64,000 bases of DNA from Roseibium album (GCA_001404055.1 CXTY01000039.1:277240-341239); one strand, 5' to 3'; shown: positions 27,589-37,207, numbered from the stretch's first letter. Translations and numbers: made by a program. Notes: generated by a model from the sequence alone, not told the origin.

Positions 27589-28743
27589 TCAGGACAAAGC
27601 AGCCATGTGGTTGTCCCAGGAAATACCCGGTGGGCGCGCCAGAATTTCCGCTGGCAATGTCGGGTCCTTTACAAAAGACAAGGCTCCATTGCCATCAGAA
27701 ACAAGAAAGCTATCCAGGTCGATTGGCGCAACACCGCAACCATCGACGATGGCTTGTGAGCCCAGAAACCTGCCGTCTGAGACATTCCAAAACAGTACTT
27801 GCCCTCCACGAGGCGCAGACGTCGCGATCACATCACCAGTTACGTTGGCGGTGACCGAACCAATGTAGTTCTTCAAATTGGACAAAATGCGGTTCGGTGT
27901 CGCCAGGAGCTTGGGTGCATCGTCCTGCGAAAATACTGCGACAAGCGGAGGCGTTTCGTCTTCCGGCCCTTCAAACTGTCCACCGACCCAGGCCCTACCC
28001 TTTGCGTCAAGCGCCATGTGGCGCAGCGAAAGCTGATGCAACGAAGGATCCAGCGCGTGAGACGTCCGAAGGCCGCCAGTTGCGACGTCTAGAAAAACGA
28101 CAGACGGCTCCATCGTGTCCAGATTGAGTTTTTCGCGCCCCTTGTCCGGATGGGTTTCAATGCCACCGTTGGCGACGACCAGCGTGCGGCCATCTGAAGA
28201 CAGGAGCGCTTCGTGCGGACCGATCCCTTGCGCGTCAAATTCTCCGATGCGGGTGATTTCATGGCCACTCAGGTCGTAAATTCCAATCACACCGCGGGAA
28301 GCTGCAAAGTCATTTTCAACCGCGTAAAGCAGGCGACTATCAGCAGAAAAGCAACCATGACCGAAAAAATGACGCCCTGTTTCTGAAGCCACAACTTCCG
28401 GCGAACGATTTTCAAATGGTCGAATGACGACGGCGAAGGTTCCGGGCCGCCGGGCAAATGCCACCAGACGTGTCCGGTCTGGAGAGACCGCAACACCGTG
28501 CCCCCTCCCAGGCAAGGAAATCCGGGCAAGCATCTGGCCCAGATCATCCACGATCCCGATTCCATAATCACCATTGGCCAGCTGATAGGCGCTGGCAAAC
28601 AGAGGCGAAGCGTCACCGTCCGTTTTTGTCAGAAGGCTCTCAGCCAGCGTAGAAACCGTGAAGGCCTGACCAACGGCCAGACCACCAAGCGCAGCGAGAA
28701 AGTCACGACGGGAGAAAGGCTTCAACATGGCATTCTTGTTCAT
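27589..28743 (-). CDS. DUF1513 protein, Tat-exported
   Basis: A 384-residue periplasmic protein of the DUF1513 family, with beta-propeller-like repeats (DGRTLVVANGGIETHPD, LSLRHMALDAKGRAWVGGQ, DVIATSAPRGGQVLFWN). The N-terminus carries a twin-arginine motif (SRRDFLAALGG) before a hydrophobic stretch. It is the last gene of the imelysin operon, in the usual order for this iron-linked cluster. Function unknown. Confidence 0.88.
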   Translation of the reverse strand: MNKNAMLKPFSRRDFLAALGGLAVGQAFTVSTLAESLLTKTDGDASPLFASAYQLANGDYGIGIVDDLGQMLARISLPGRGHGVAVSPDRTRLVAFARRPGTFAVVIRPFENRSPEVVASETGRHFFGHGCFSADSRLLYAVENDFAASRGVIGIYDLSGHEITRIGEFDAQGIGPHEALLSSDGRTLVVANGGIETHPDKGREKLNLDTMEPSVVFLDVATGGLRTSHALDPSLHQLSLRHMALDAKGRAWVGGQFEGPEDETPPLVAVFSQDDAPKLLATPNRILSNLKNYIGSVTANVTGDVIATSAPRGGQVLFWNVSDGRFLGSQAIVDGCGVAPIDLDSFLVSDGNGALSFVKDPTLPAEILARPPGISWDNHMAALS

Positions 28744-28752
28744 GAAATTGAC

Positions 28753-29829
28753 CTAGTCGCCGTCCAGCGCATTGAAGCCGCCGGACAGACCCAATGCCCC
28801 GGCAAACTCCTGGGATAGCAACTCACGAATGGAATCGAGTGTGATCGTCAGTGCCTTCACGCTGCCATAGCTTCCGCCCTCACCAAAGGTTTGTCTCAGG
28901 GGTGGTTCAAGTTTCTTGAGATAGGTTTGTGCGTTGCCAAACTCGAAATTGAGCGTATCGAGCAACCAGACATGTTCCTCCGGTGTAAGGCTCTTAAGCC
29001 CCAGACTGAAAAACGCGTCCCGAATACCCGCAATTTCACCCGACAGATATGGAACTGCATTTTCCGATCGGGAATAGGGAAAACGCCGTGGGCGTGCTTT
29101 GGCTTCAGACGAACCAAGTGCTGGGAGCAAGTCCTGATCCTTGGTGATGATAACCCCGGTCACCAGACCGTTAAATACTGTTTCCAGTGCTTCTTTCGAA
29201 GACTTGTAGCTTGCATTCTCCGGCCCGGCGCTCAAAAGAACGGAGCTGAACCCCTTTGGATCAGCCCAATCCTCAGCCAGGCTTTTCGATATTTCAGCAA
29301 CGTTCTGAGCAATTGCCAGCGCATAGCCGCAGGTGAATTCCCTGTTGTCTCCTGCTTTCCCAAGAACAACCGCACCCAGTCTGTCAAAAGCGATAAGTTG
29401 CAAAGCGGTCAATCCCTGCAAGGCGACGCTCTTGCTGCGTAAGCTGGCGACCGAAAGCACACTCTCGTCCCTGGCCGCATAGATTTTCCGGATTTGGCGC
29501 TGCGTGATACCGCGAGGGTCCGGAAGGAAGGACAGCCGGCTGAGGCGGTCATTTTCCAGCAACGGTCCAAACCTCAGAAAATGGATGCGAGACAATCCAC
29601 CTACTGTGTCGGCAAAAGAAGACGCGAATGCCGCTTTGGTTTCTTTGCCAGTATCTTGGCAGATGGCTTCGACAGCGCCAGGTAACACATTGGCAGTCTG
29701 AGAAAATTCCGCTGTCTCCGGACGAGCGTAGGCAGAAATAAATCTATCCAGAGGTGATTTGAAGTCATCAGCATACGCCGGGAGTGCAGCGCATATAGCA
29801 AGTGTCGCCAGTATCAACAGTCGCATCAA
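28753..29829 (-). CDS. Imelysin-family protein (second copy)
   Basis: A 358-residue exported protein (signal peptide to PAYA-DD) of the imelysin/peptidase M75 fold. Typical segments are RIHFLRFGPLLENDRLSRLSFLPDPRG and the C-terminal GGFNALDGD. The GxHxxE motif of classic imelysins is not seen; the matching place reads SRIHFLRFGP. Such divergent copies often follow the di-heme gene. The start overlaps the upstream gene by four bases (ATGA). Confidence 0.88.
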   Translation of the reverse strand: MMRLLILATLAICAALPAYADDFKSPLDRFISAYARPETAEFSQTANVLPGAVEAICQDTGKETKAAFASSFADTVGGLSRIHFLRFGPLLENDRLSRLSFLPDPRGITQRQIRKIYAARDESVLSVASLRSKSVALQGLTALQLIAFDRLGAVVLGKAGDNREFTCGYALAIAQNVAEISKSLAEDWADPKGFSSVLLSAGPENASYKSSKEALETVFNGLVTGVIITKDQDLLPALGSSEAKARPRRFPYSRSENAVPYLSGEIAGIRDAFFSLGLKSLTPEEHVWLLDTLNFEFGNAQTYLKKLEPPLRQTFGEGGSYGSVKALTITLDSIRELLSQEFAGALGLSGGFNALDGD

Positions 29830-31364
29830 AGAGACTCCAAAAATCGGATGAGTGAGTGGCGATCTTCCGGCGACATGGCAACGACGCTGTCGCGCGCTTG
29901 TTGAGCTTCACCACCGTGCCAGAGAATTGCCTCCAGAAGATTTCGCGCCCGCCCGTCATGTAAAAACCGGGTGTGATTATTCACTGTCTTTGTCAGACCT
30001 AAACCCCAGAGCGGAGGCGTGCGCCATTCCTCGCCTGTTGCATCACCAACTGGACGATTGTCGGCAAGGCCTTCACCCATGTCATGAAGGAGAAGGTCTG
30101 TGTAGGGCCAGATCAACTGGAACCGATGAGCAGGATTTTCTGCGTCTTTGCGAGTCACATATTTTGGCTGATGACAAGAAGCGCATCCAGTTTCATGGAA
30201 AACCTGCTTACCTTTCAGGACTTCGGGATCGTCTGCATCCCTGCGTACCGGAACCGCGAGATTTTCAGAATAGAAGGTGACAAGGTCCATGACCGGATCA
30301 GGGGCTTCTGACACCCCTAGATGGGCTTGCTCGCCGTGCGGCAAATTTCGGCACGCTGCCTGGACTTCTGTGCAATCGCCGTAGTTGTCAGGTTTCTCCG
30401 GCGTGCTTATGCCAATATCACCCGAAAATGCACCCGCTGTTTGTGCCCGGATGGTCGGATTGGAGGCCTTCCATCCGAAACGTCCGATGCTCAACTCACC
30501 GGTCTGCGGATCCCGTACACGGCTAACTTTTCCTGAGATACCGTCCCCATCAAGGTCCTCGGGGTCGGCCAGTGCTTCCAGATCTCCCGGATGGATGGCC
30601 TGCAGCAAACCCAGACCGATCATCGGCGGCGCTACGCGCGGCGAAATCAGTGTTTCGGGGTGCATCGCGCCGAAGCCGAGGTCCCGGACCTTGTAAGTCG
30701 GTTTTTGAAGGACGGCCATCTCACCGCCGCTGAGTGGCACTTCGATGTCTTCAAGTTCAATATCGAACCGGCCTTCGCTCTGCAGACCGGTAACGGCAAA
30801 AGCCTGAAACTGGCCGCCGTAAGTCGGTTCGGGAACAGACAGGATACTCTTCACCTCAAGCGCCTGTTTCTGGTCTTCGGATTGCGGCGGTATGGACAGG
30901 CGCAGAAACAGCGAAACCGCCTCTTCTCCCGGTCGCGGCGGTCGACCACGGCCGTCTTTCAGATGGCACCCCTGACAGGAGCGCGCATTATAGAGCGGCC
31001 CGAGACCGTCAGAGGCCTGCGTTGACGAAGGTGACGATGTCCAGAGTTTCTTGAAGAGACCATTGCCAACCTTGAAGGAAAGTTCTTCTTCAAATGTCAG
31101 CTTGGAATTCGAATGTGAAAAGGAGTCTCTGCTGGGTTTGCGCGTGGAGGTTCCAGCACCGCCTTGCATCGCCTCGAATTTTTCAGGCGCATCAAATGTC
31201 TTGGGAGTTTGAAGAACGCTGGCAGCTTTTGCACGGTCTTCAACCGTCAGATCTTCTCGATGTAGTAAGGCACCATTTGCCAGCACGGACCCTGAAACAT
31301 GAAAAAATAGAAGTGTGGCACCCGTAACGGTGCCAATACCGGGGACCAGTCCCATAAATCGCAT
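29826..31364 (-). CDS. Di-heme oxidoreductase-family c-type cytochrome (DUF1111)
   Basis: A 512-residue periplasmic protein with a signal peptide (to about VLANG). Two c-type heme motifs are present: Cys130-x2-Cys133-His134 (SCQGCHLKDGRGRPPRPGE) and a second in the C-terminal third (GCASCHQPKYV). SDGLGPLYNARSCQGCH and HDGRARNLLEAILWHGGEA are hallmarks of the family. Lying between two imelysins it probably takes part in periplasmic redox handling of iron; that role is inference. Confidence 0.9.
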   Translation of the reverse strand: MRFMGLVPGIGTVTGATLLFFHVSGSVLANGALLHREDLTVEDRAKAASVLQTPKTFDAPEKFEAMQGGAGTSTRKPSRDSFSHSNSKLTFEEELSFKVGNGLFKKLWTSSPSSTQASDGLGPLYNARSCQGCHLKDGRGRPPRPGEEAVSLFLRLSIPPQSEDQKQALEVKSILSVPEPTYGGQFQAFAVTGLQSEGRFDIELEDIEVPLSGGEMAVLQKPTYKVRDLGFGAMHPETLISPRVAPPMIGLGLLQAIHPGDLEALADPEDLDGDGISGKVSRVRDPQTGELSIGRFGWKASNPTIRAQTAGAFSGDIGISTPEKPDNYGDCTEVQAACRNLPHGEQAHLGVSEAPDPVMDLVTFYSENLAVPVRRDADDPEVLKGKQVFHETGCASCHQPKYVTRKDAENPAHRFQLIWPYTDLLLHDMGEGLADNRPVGDATGEEWRTPPLWGLGLTKTVNNHTRFLHDGRARNLLEAILWHGGEAQQARDSVVAMSPEDRHSLIRFLESL

Positions 31365-31442
31365 CCTGAATTGTGATCTGCGAGCCCCAATTCGCAGACA
31401 ATAGAAAGTCAGGGGGCCTCCAGGCCGCCTGACATTAAAGTC

Positions 31443-32705
31443 TTACTCGAAAACAGCGCCTGGGTTGTCAAGGCTGTCAGAGCCTTCAAACGCGATGTCG
31501 TCAAGCTTCAATACGATGACAACACGCTCGATGGACTTTGTCTGATCAACCAATGCATCAACAGCTGCCTGGACAACAGCATTGCCCTCTTCGTTGCCCT
31601 CACCAATCATCTGGTCATAGGCTTCACCGCCTTCGGCACGCGCCTTCATGGCTTCAAATGCAGCCAGTGTTGCATCAAGCTTGGCTTTCATTTCTTCTGC
31701 CAGAGCCGGGTCTTCTGCAGCGACCATTTCGGCGAGAGAGGCACCGGAAACATCATTGCCGAGCGGGCTCTTGTATTCGCCAAAATAAACGTTCCGGATG
31801 CCGACAACATCATTGTAGTGAGACATGTGCGTGTTGTCGGAGAAGCAATCATGCTCTTCTTCCGGATCGTTCAGCATAAGGCCGAGTTTGATACGCTCAC
31901 CGGCAAGTTCGCCGTAGGAGAGGGAACCCATGCCGGTCAGGATTGTTGCCAGACCGCCAGCTTCACCCTTACCGGCAAGGTCTTCACGCGCTGCACCACC
32001 CGGAGACCAGGCTGCGGCCATTTCTTCCAGATCGGAAATCAACAGGTCTGTGACCGCTGTCAGATACTGAATACGACGCTCACAGTTCCCACCAGTGCAG
32101 TTTGCCGGATCGTAATCGGTTGCCGGACGACTGCCTGCGCCTGCGCCAGTTCCATTCAGGTCCTGGCCCCAAAGCAGAAATTCGATGGCGTGGTAACCAG
32201 TTGCAACATTGGCTTCAACTTCGCCTGCTTCCTGAAGCTGGCCGGCAAGGAGGCTCGCAGTGATATTGGAAGCATCAATGGTTTCACCACCAACCTTGAG
32301 GGTTGGATTGGCAATCACATTGGCTGCATAAAAATCATTTTCCTCAGACTCGTCACCGTAGGAAGGGTCGACATAATCAATCAGGCCCTCATCCAATGGC
32401 CAGGCATTTACCTTGCCTTCCCAGTCGTCAACGAAGGCATTGCCAAACCGGTAGGCTTCGGTCTGCTGGTATGGAGTGCGGGCTTCGATCCAGGCGACAC
32501 GCGCTGCTGCCAGGTTTGCTTCGGTCGGCTCAGCAACCAAAGCGTCAATCGCAGCTTTCAGTGTTTTTGCCGTAGAAAGGCTATCTGCATATTTGGCCTG
32601 GGCAACATCACCATAGGTCGACAGGACGTCGGCCGGTGCCGCGGCCATCGCCGGAGTTACGAACAGAGCTGTTGCAGCCAGAAGGCCGAGCTTGAAAGAA
32701 TTCAT
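31443..32705 (-). CDS. Imelysin-family iron-regulated protein (peptidase M75)
   Basis: First gene of the operon, 420 residues with a signal peptide to about residue 22 (TPAMAAA). The imelysin GxHxxE motif is intact: Gly170, His172, Glu175 in GYHAIEFLLWGQDLNG. AYRFGNAFVDDWEGKVNAWPLDEGLIDYVD is the conserved first helical bundle and HNDVVGIRNVYFGEY-type sequence the second. Known members are iron-regulated periplasmic or surface proteins, once called insulin-cleaving proteases; peptidase activity is doubtful. The start at 32705 is chosen for the signal peptide; the open frame runs further but is not credible. Confidence 0.92.
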   Translation of the reverse strand: MNSFKLGLLAATALFVTPAMAAAPADVLSTYGDVAQAKYADSLSTAKTLKAAIDALVAEPTEANLAAARVAWIEARTPYQQTEAYRFGNAFVDDWEGKVNAWPLDEGLIDYVDPSYGDESEENDFYAANVIANPTLKVGGETIDASNITASLLAGQLQEAGEVEANVATGYHAIEFLLWGQDLNGTGAGAGSRPATDYDPANCTGGNCERRIQYLTAVTDLLISDLEEMAAAWSPGGAAREDLAGKGEAGGLATILTGMGSLSYGELAGERIKLGLMLNDPEEEHDCFSDNTHMSHYNDVVGIRNVYFGEYKSPLGNDVSGASLAEMVAAEDPALAEEMKAKLDATLAAFEAMKARAEGGEAYDQMIGEGNEEGNAVVQAAVDALVDQTKSIERVVIVLKLDDIAFEGSDSLDNPGAVFE

Positions 32706-33016
32706 TGGTCCACCCCAATAATTTGAACCGCCTGTTACCGGTTTGACCCGGCTTAAAGGCAAATACTGAATGAATTTGCGAGGCAATATGCGTCGCTCAG
32801 AAGTCGCACAAATCATTTCATGAGTATAAAAGTCAAGTAATAATATCAAAAAAATCAATAGTTTAGAACGATTCAAAATTGTTGACTTAAAAATGCCAGA
32901 TTTACTTCCCACCTGAAAGTTCTAAAGTCGTCATCAACCCTTTGATGCTAAAGAAAGTTTGGTATAGCTATACCAAGGCTGGCGAGATGGAAGGCCAGGC
33001 AACAGGAACGACACAC
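32706..33016. other. Divergent intergenic region of imelysin and TerB genes
   Basis: 311 AT-rich bases with the promoters of both divergent genes. On the minus strand TATACT, the complement of AGTATA at 32824-32829, with TTGATA 15 bases upstream is a possible promoter of the imelysin operon, next to the Irr-like box at 32862-32878. Confidence 0.5.
32862..32878. promoter_or_regulatory. Irr-box-like (ICE) site
   Basis: TTTAGAACGATTCAAAA is a near-palindrome matching the iron-control-element pattern TTTAGAA-N3-TTCTAAA at 13 of 14 arm positions. It sits 157 bases before the imelysin start codon, just upstream of a possible promoter. Irr is the heme/iron-responsive Fur-family regulator of Hyphomicrobiales and Rhodobacterales. 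Confidence 0.6.
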
Positions 33017-33493
33017 ATGCTCGATGCGTTGAAAAGCTTTGTTCGCGAAATCACCTTTGGTGACAGTGGGAAAAAAACATTCGCCGAAGACGACAAGCGA
33101 TTGGCGGCGGCTGCCCTGTTGTTTCACCTGATTGATGTCGACGGCGTCATTGAAGACAGTGAAAGCAGCAAGCTCCGTCAGATCCTGCAAAAATACTATG
33201 AGTTGAGCGACGCAGAAACGAGCGAACTCATCACAGCCGCCAAGCAGCGCGACGAGGAAGCAGTCGACCTCTACGGATTCACGTCGGTACTGAAAAGAAC
33301 AACTGATGCGGAAGAACGCCTCGCAATCGTGGAAATGATGTGGGAGATCGTCTACGCGGACGGTCACGTTCACGAGTTCGAAGACAACACCATCTGGCGT
33401 GTTGCAGAGCTTCTTGGCGTGTCCACAAGAGACAGAATGACCCTTCGTCACAAGGTCGCACAAACAGCACCTGAAGATAGTGACGCGAACTAG
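33017..33493 (+). CDS. TerB-like tellurite-resistance family protein
   Basis: A 158-residue cytoplasmic, all-helical TerB-domain protein. The two acidic metal-binding loops of the fold are visible: LIDVDGVIEDSE and IVYADGHVHEFED. The ATG at 33017 has AGGA ten bases upstream; an ATG at 32942 would add 25 residues with no family match. Single gene, role not known. Confidence 0.85.
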   Translation: MLDALKSFVREITFGDSGKKTFAEDDKRLAAAALLFHLIDVDGVIEDSESSKLRQILQKYYELSDAETSELITAAKQRDEEAVDLYGFTSVLKRTTDAEERLAIVEMMWEIVYADGHVHEFEDNTIWRVAELLGVSTRDRMTLRHKVAQTAPEDSDAN

Positions 33494-33696
33494 GGTTCAG
33501 ACGCCAGCCGGTAGGATCAAAGTGGGGCTTTTGGGTAGCGGCAGTTCCATTTCTTGAAGCTCCCTCTGGGCTGTAACTTTAGAGTCTAACGCGCCACGCG
33601 AATTGGCTGATTGCTGCGCTCTTTACTGCTTAGTTAGAGATTTGAAACTAAAACATTGATTGCTTGGGGCTCGAACCCTGGCCCAATCAGCAATCA

Positions 33697-34914
33697 ATGG
33701 GTTTTCTTGTGAACACTCAAATTTATTCAAGGTCGAATATCGCTCCTGAAATCAAAAGGAGCGGTTTGATATTGACTGCTTTCTCGACTTTGATTTTGCT
33801 CCTCTATTTTGCTCACTCGGCCTATTTTCAAGTACGCCCCATCGGTAGTGACTTCGTATCTTTCTGGACTGCGGCAAAAGCCGTACTCGATCAAAACAGC
33901 CAACTTCCATATGATTTCAACGCGTTTTCTGCATTACAGGACACGTACTTCGGCTACTCGAATGTGGCGTTTTTCTACCCGCCTTTCTTCTTGTTGTTGA
34001 TCGCACCCTTTGGCATGCTGCCCTACGGTTTGAGCTACGCAGTATTTCAGTTCCTAAGCCTGGCAGGCGCTGCCTTTGCGATCGGAAAGATACTCGGAAG
34101 CTTGAAGGACTCCTGGCTCGCGCTGGCTGTGCCGGGATTTCTTTTTTGTGTCATGCACGGCCAAACAAGCTTGTTGTGCGTCTTTTTCTTCGGACTTGCC
34201 TTGGCTGCACTTGCCGAAAGACGGATGGTTCTTGCGGGCATTTTTATCGGACTATTGGCAATCAAGCCGCAATTTGGCCTGCTGATACCGTTTGCTTTGC
34301 TCGCTGGTGGTTATTACCGGACGTTTACGGCAGCGAGCGCAACAACGCTTCTGCTCGGCGCAATCAGCCTGATGATATTTGGATTTGGCACCTGGGCGGC
34401 ATTCTTGGAACAGTCCGGCCTGGCATATCAGGCGATGGTTTCGGGTTTGATCAGCCCTGAAAAACTCGCGTCACCGTTTGGCTGGTTGCTTCAGCTCGGG
34501 ATACCGGCAAACATCTCCATTGTTGTTCAAACATCCCTGTCAATTTCGATCATTATCTGGGTCGTCATCTGCTGGCGGAAGCTGCAGAATTTCAACCTGC
34601 AAGCCATGCTGTTATCGGCAGGAGCATGTTTGGCAACACCTTTCATGCTGGACTACGACCTCGCTCTTCTTGCTGTTCCCCTTGCTTTTGCCATCTGCCT
34701 GAACAGAGAGACTCAATTCACGCGCGTGGAGGGTGGCATGTTGCTTGCCTCTGTCCTTCTGCAATTTGCGACCCAGGGGTTTGCCCTGACGATGCCTGTC
34801 ACAGCAGGACCGTTTCCTGCAGCATTGCTGTTCCTCTTTGCATCGCGACGCGCACTTGCTGAATTGACATCAGTCCCCGGACCGGCTTCCGATCTGGCGA
34901 GCTCGCGCGAATAA
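33697..34914 (+). CDS. GT87-type (DUF2029) membrane glycosyltransferase
   Basis: A 405-residue polytopic membrane protein with about ten helices. DFVSFWTAAKAVL near the N-terminus holds the conserved acidic residue of the family, YNVAFFYPPFFLLLIAPFG-like sequence and IGLLAIKPQFGLLIPFALLAGG are typical. GT87 enzymes use polyprenyl-phosphate sugars to modify glycans or lipids outside the membrane. Acceptor unknown; no glycan genes adjoin. Confidence 0.82.
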   Translation: MGFLVNTQIYSRSNIAPEIKRSGLILTAFSTLILLLYFAHSAYFQVRPIGSDFVSFWTAAKAVLDQNSQLPYDFNAFSALQDTYFGYSNVAFFYPPFFLLLIAPFGMLPYGLSYAVFQFLSLAGAAFAIGKILGSLKDSWLALAVPGFLFCVMHGQTSLLCVFFFGLALAALAERRMVLAGIFIGLLAIKPQFGLLIPFALLAGGYYRTFTAASATTLLLGAISLMIFGFGTWAAFLEQSGLAYQAMVSGLISPEKLASPFGWLLQLGIPANISIVVQTSLSISIIIWVVICWRKLQNFNLQAMLLSAGACLATPFMLDYDLALLAVPLAFAICLNRETQFTRVEGGMLLASVLLQFATQGFALTMPVTAGPFPAALLFLFASRRALAELTSVPGPASDLASSRE

Positions 34915-35167
34915 TCGGGCGAGCACAGCGAAGCTCCACACTACCGCCGGAAGCGCCGGTATTTCCACCTGTTCGGGCGAAGTTATTTCATGCCTGTCCT
35001 ATTAGTTTTAGCCCGAACCGCTCACACCCGAGTATCCCGGTGGGCAGGCTGATCTTTGCTGCAACGCAAAGGTTCATCGCTGTACAGCAATCCCTGTTTG
35101 GAAAGGTTCTGGGAATTTGCCTCGGCAAGGGGTCGATTTTTCGCGGCACGTCCCTCATATTATTCTC

Positions 35168-35923
35168 ATGAGATTTCACTTCGATCCCGGCAGCAACCGC
35201 CCCAAAATTCTGATTATTCTGCATCAGGAAAATTCTTCACCTGGACGCGTCGGTCTGGAGCTCGCCAAACGCGGTTTCATGCTTGATATTCGCAGGCCGC
35301 GCTTTGGTGATAGTCTTCCCGACACGATGGCAAATCATGCAGGAGCAGTTATATTCGGCGGTCCAATGAGCGCCAATGATCCCGATGGTTTCGTTCACAA
35401 GGAAATCGACTGGATCAAGGTACCACTTGCCGAGAAGAAACCATTCCTGGGCATTTGCCTTGGTGCACAGATGATGGTGAAACATCTTGGTGGAACCGTA
35501 TCCGGCCACCGTGATGAACTTGTCGAGATTGGCTATTACCCACTAAACCCGACTGAGGCTGGCAAATCCTTGATGAGCTGGCCTAAAAAAGTCTACCAGT
35601 GGCATAGAGAAGGGTTCGACCTGCCCAATGGTGCCGATTTGCTGGCAGGTGGCCCGACCTATCCGAACCAGGCGATCCGCGTCGGCCCCGCAGCCTACGG
35701 CATTCAATTCCACCCGGAGTTGACCCATCAGATGATGGTGCGCTGGACAACAAAGGGCGCCCCGCGCATGGAACTTCCAGGTGCACAACAGCGCCGCGAT
35801 CATTTCGCCGGCCGCTTTGTCTATGATCCGGCCGTCAGGAAGTGGCTCGATCGTTTTCTAAACCTCTGGATTGGCACCGCAGAAGCACCGGTTCAACACG
35901 AGGTTCTGAAGGCGGCGGAGTAA
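35168..35923 (+). CDS. Class I glutamine amidotransferase-like protein
   Basis: A 251-residue protein with the GATase1 triad: Cys in FLGICLGAQMM, His in GIQFHPEL and a following acidic residue. IFGGPMSANDPDGFVHKEIDWI and YQWHREGFDLP match the GMP-synthase-like/YfeJ subgroup, which lacks a synthase domain. Role could be gamma-glutamyl hydrolysis; substrate unknown. The ATG at 35168 gives MRFHFDPGSNRPKIL; the open frame upstream is spurious. Confidence 0.87.
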   Translation: MRFHFDPGSNRPKILIILHQENSSPGRVGLELAKRGFMLDIRRPRFGDSLPDTMANHAGAVIFGGPMSANDPDGFVHKEIDWIKVPLAEKKPFLGICLGAQMMVKHLGGTVSGHRDELVEIGYYPLNPTEAGKSLMSWPKKVYQWHREGFDLPNGADLLAGGPTYPNQAIRVGPAAYGIQFHPELTHQMMVRWTTKGAPRMELPGAQQRRDHFAGRFVYDPAVRKWLDRFLNLWIGTAEAPVQHEVLKAAE

Positions 35924-35974
35924 AGTGGCTTGAACTCATGCCATCATTGGCTGCGAGCTACTCAGGTCAAAAGT

Positions 35975-36454
35975 TCAGTTCGTTCCCGCTCTTCTTAGGT
36001 ACCTGATGAAGGTTTTCAGTTTTCCAAGATCAGCTAGCGTTGAGGCCCTATGCCAAGACGCCATTACTATTCTTCGCACCTTGCACGCGTTCAAGATCCC
36101 CAAGACTGCGGACAAGCTTACGCTGGCGATAACGACAGCCAATTTTACTAAGTAGAAACATTCAGGTCCGCCGAACGTGGCAATACAAGGCGTGTAAGGA
36201 GCCACAAGAAACAAAACAGCAGATGACGCTGAAACAATTGCCGACAACCCTGCGAACTTAAACACAGCATTGCTTGTTTTTGAGATTGCGGCGCTCAAAA
36301 TCAATACGACGAGAGAAGTCATCAATCCATACAGGAACGAATGGAGCAAAATCTGATGGTTCACATTATGAAAATAGGGAGCAGCAAGAACCATTTCGCT
36401 GGCAACAAAAAGAGCGAGCGCTACCCACATAACAATGACTGACAGATTCAACAT
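35975..36454 (-). CDS. Membrane protein of unknown function
   Basis: A 159-residue protein with four predicted membrane helices (LSVIVMWVALALFVASEMV, LYGLMTSLVVLILSAA, FAGLSAIVSASSAVLFLV, LVKLAVVIASVSLSAVLGIL) and a basic C-terminal tail. A periplasmic loop has two Cys (TPCIATFGGPECFY). No family recognised. The ribosome site is very close to the ATG at 36454, so the start is uncertain. Confidence 0.6.
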   Translation of the reverse strand: MLNLSVIVMWVALALFVASEMVLAAPYFHNVNHQILLHSFLYGLMTSLVVLILSAAISKTSNAVFKFAGLSAIVSASSAVLFLVAPYTPCIATFGGPECFYLVKLAVVIASVSLSAVLGILNACKVRRIVMASWHRASTLADLGKLKTFIRYLRRAGTN

Positions 36455-36610
36455 ACCTCTTTTCACGCGCGCGATTCCGTTACTCCATTTTGAGCAGGAC
36501 CGGGTGACGAATAAGCCAGTCCAGACCGATCTCAACATAGTATTGCGCGCACGGGAAAGCGAGGCGAGACATGTGCGCCTCTCGCCACGACTTCCGGAGA
36601 TTGTCAGTTT

Positions 36611-37207
36611 TTATTTGATCCGGGCATCCTCGACCGGATAACCGAGCCCGCCTTGCTCGCCATAGTTTTCCTGGTGGCATTCACTGCAGGCGGTGAACAC
36701 ATTGATGGCCTGCGGTGCACCGTTGGGGCCGACCATCATGTAGTACCAGTCATCGGTTTTTGGCGATTTTCCAGCTGCAACCTTTTCCATCAGGAACAAG
36801 GGGCCTCGACTCACCTTGCCATCATCACTGATTGCAAAGGATTCTTTGGCGATCTTGGTACCGGCCGGGATGCTCACGTTTTCCGGTTTGTACTTCAGGT
36901 ATTCCTCAGCGCCCATCGCGTTCACATAAGTCACCAGGAATCGACCTCCATGAAAGCCTGGTGCGGCCGGGAAAGCGCTCACCTTTGTCCAGTCCGGATA
37001 GTCCTTCACGAAGTCTTCGGGAATCCAGCGCTTTGCACCTTTTTGATACCCGGCCTGAAGGTCGGCTTTCAGGCAATCGTAAACGGCCTCGGCCTCATCA
37101 CCGGTCAAATCATGTCCGGGTTTTTGGACATCACAGGCTGCATGCGCGGACGCGGTAAAAACAAGGGATGCAAGAGCACCGCCCAACCAAACAGGTAGCT
37201 TCCTCAT
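36611..37207 (-). CDS. Cytochrome P460-family c-type heme protein
   Basis: A 198-residue periplasmic protein with a signal peptide (to SAHAA) and a C-terminal c-type heme motif Cys174-x2-Cys177-His178 (ACSECHQENYG). FLVTYVNAMGAEEYLKY and the IPAGTKIAKESFAI block are the P460/beta' fold core. Classic P460 oxidises hydroxylamine using a Lys-heme crosslink, but most proteins in the family are cytochrome c'-beta that bind NO; which applies cannot be told here. Confidence 0.88.
   Translation of the reverse strand: MRKLPVWLGGALASLVFTASAHAACDVQKPGHDLTGDEAEAVYDCLKADLQAGYQKGAKRWIPEDFVKDYPDWTKVSAFPAAPGFHGGRFLVTYVNAMGAEEYLKYKPENVSIPAGTKIAKESFAISDDGKVSRGPLFLMEKVAAGKSPKTDDWYYMMVGPNGAPQAINVFTACSECHQENYGEQGGLGYPVEDARIK

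Noticed and set aside
31818..32726. 302-residue plus-strand frame antisense to the imelysin gene
   Set aside because: Antisense to a gene with a clear signal peptide and GxHxxE motif; the translation has no domain.
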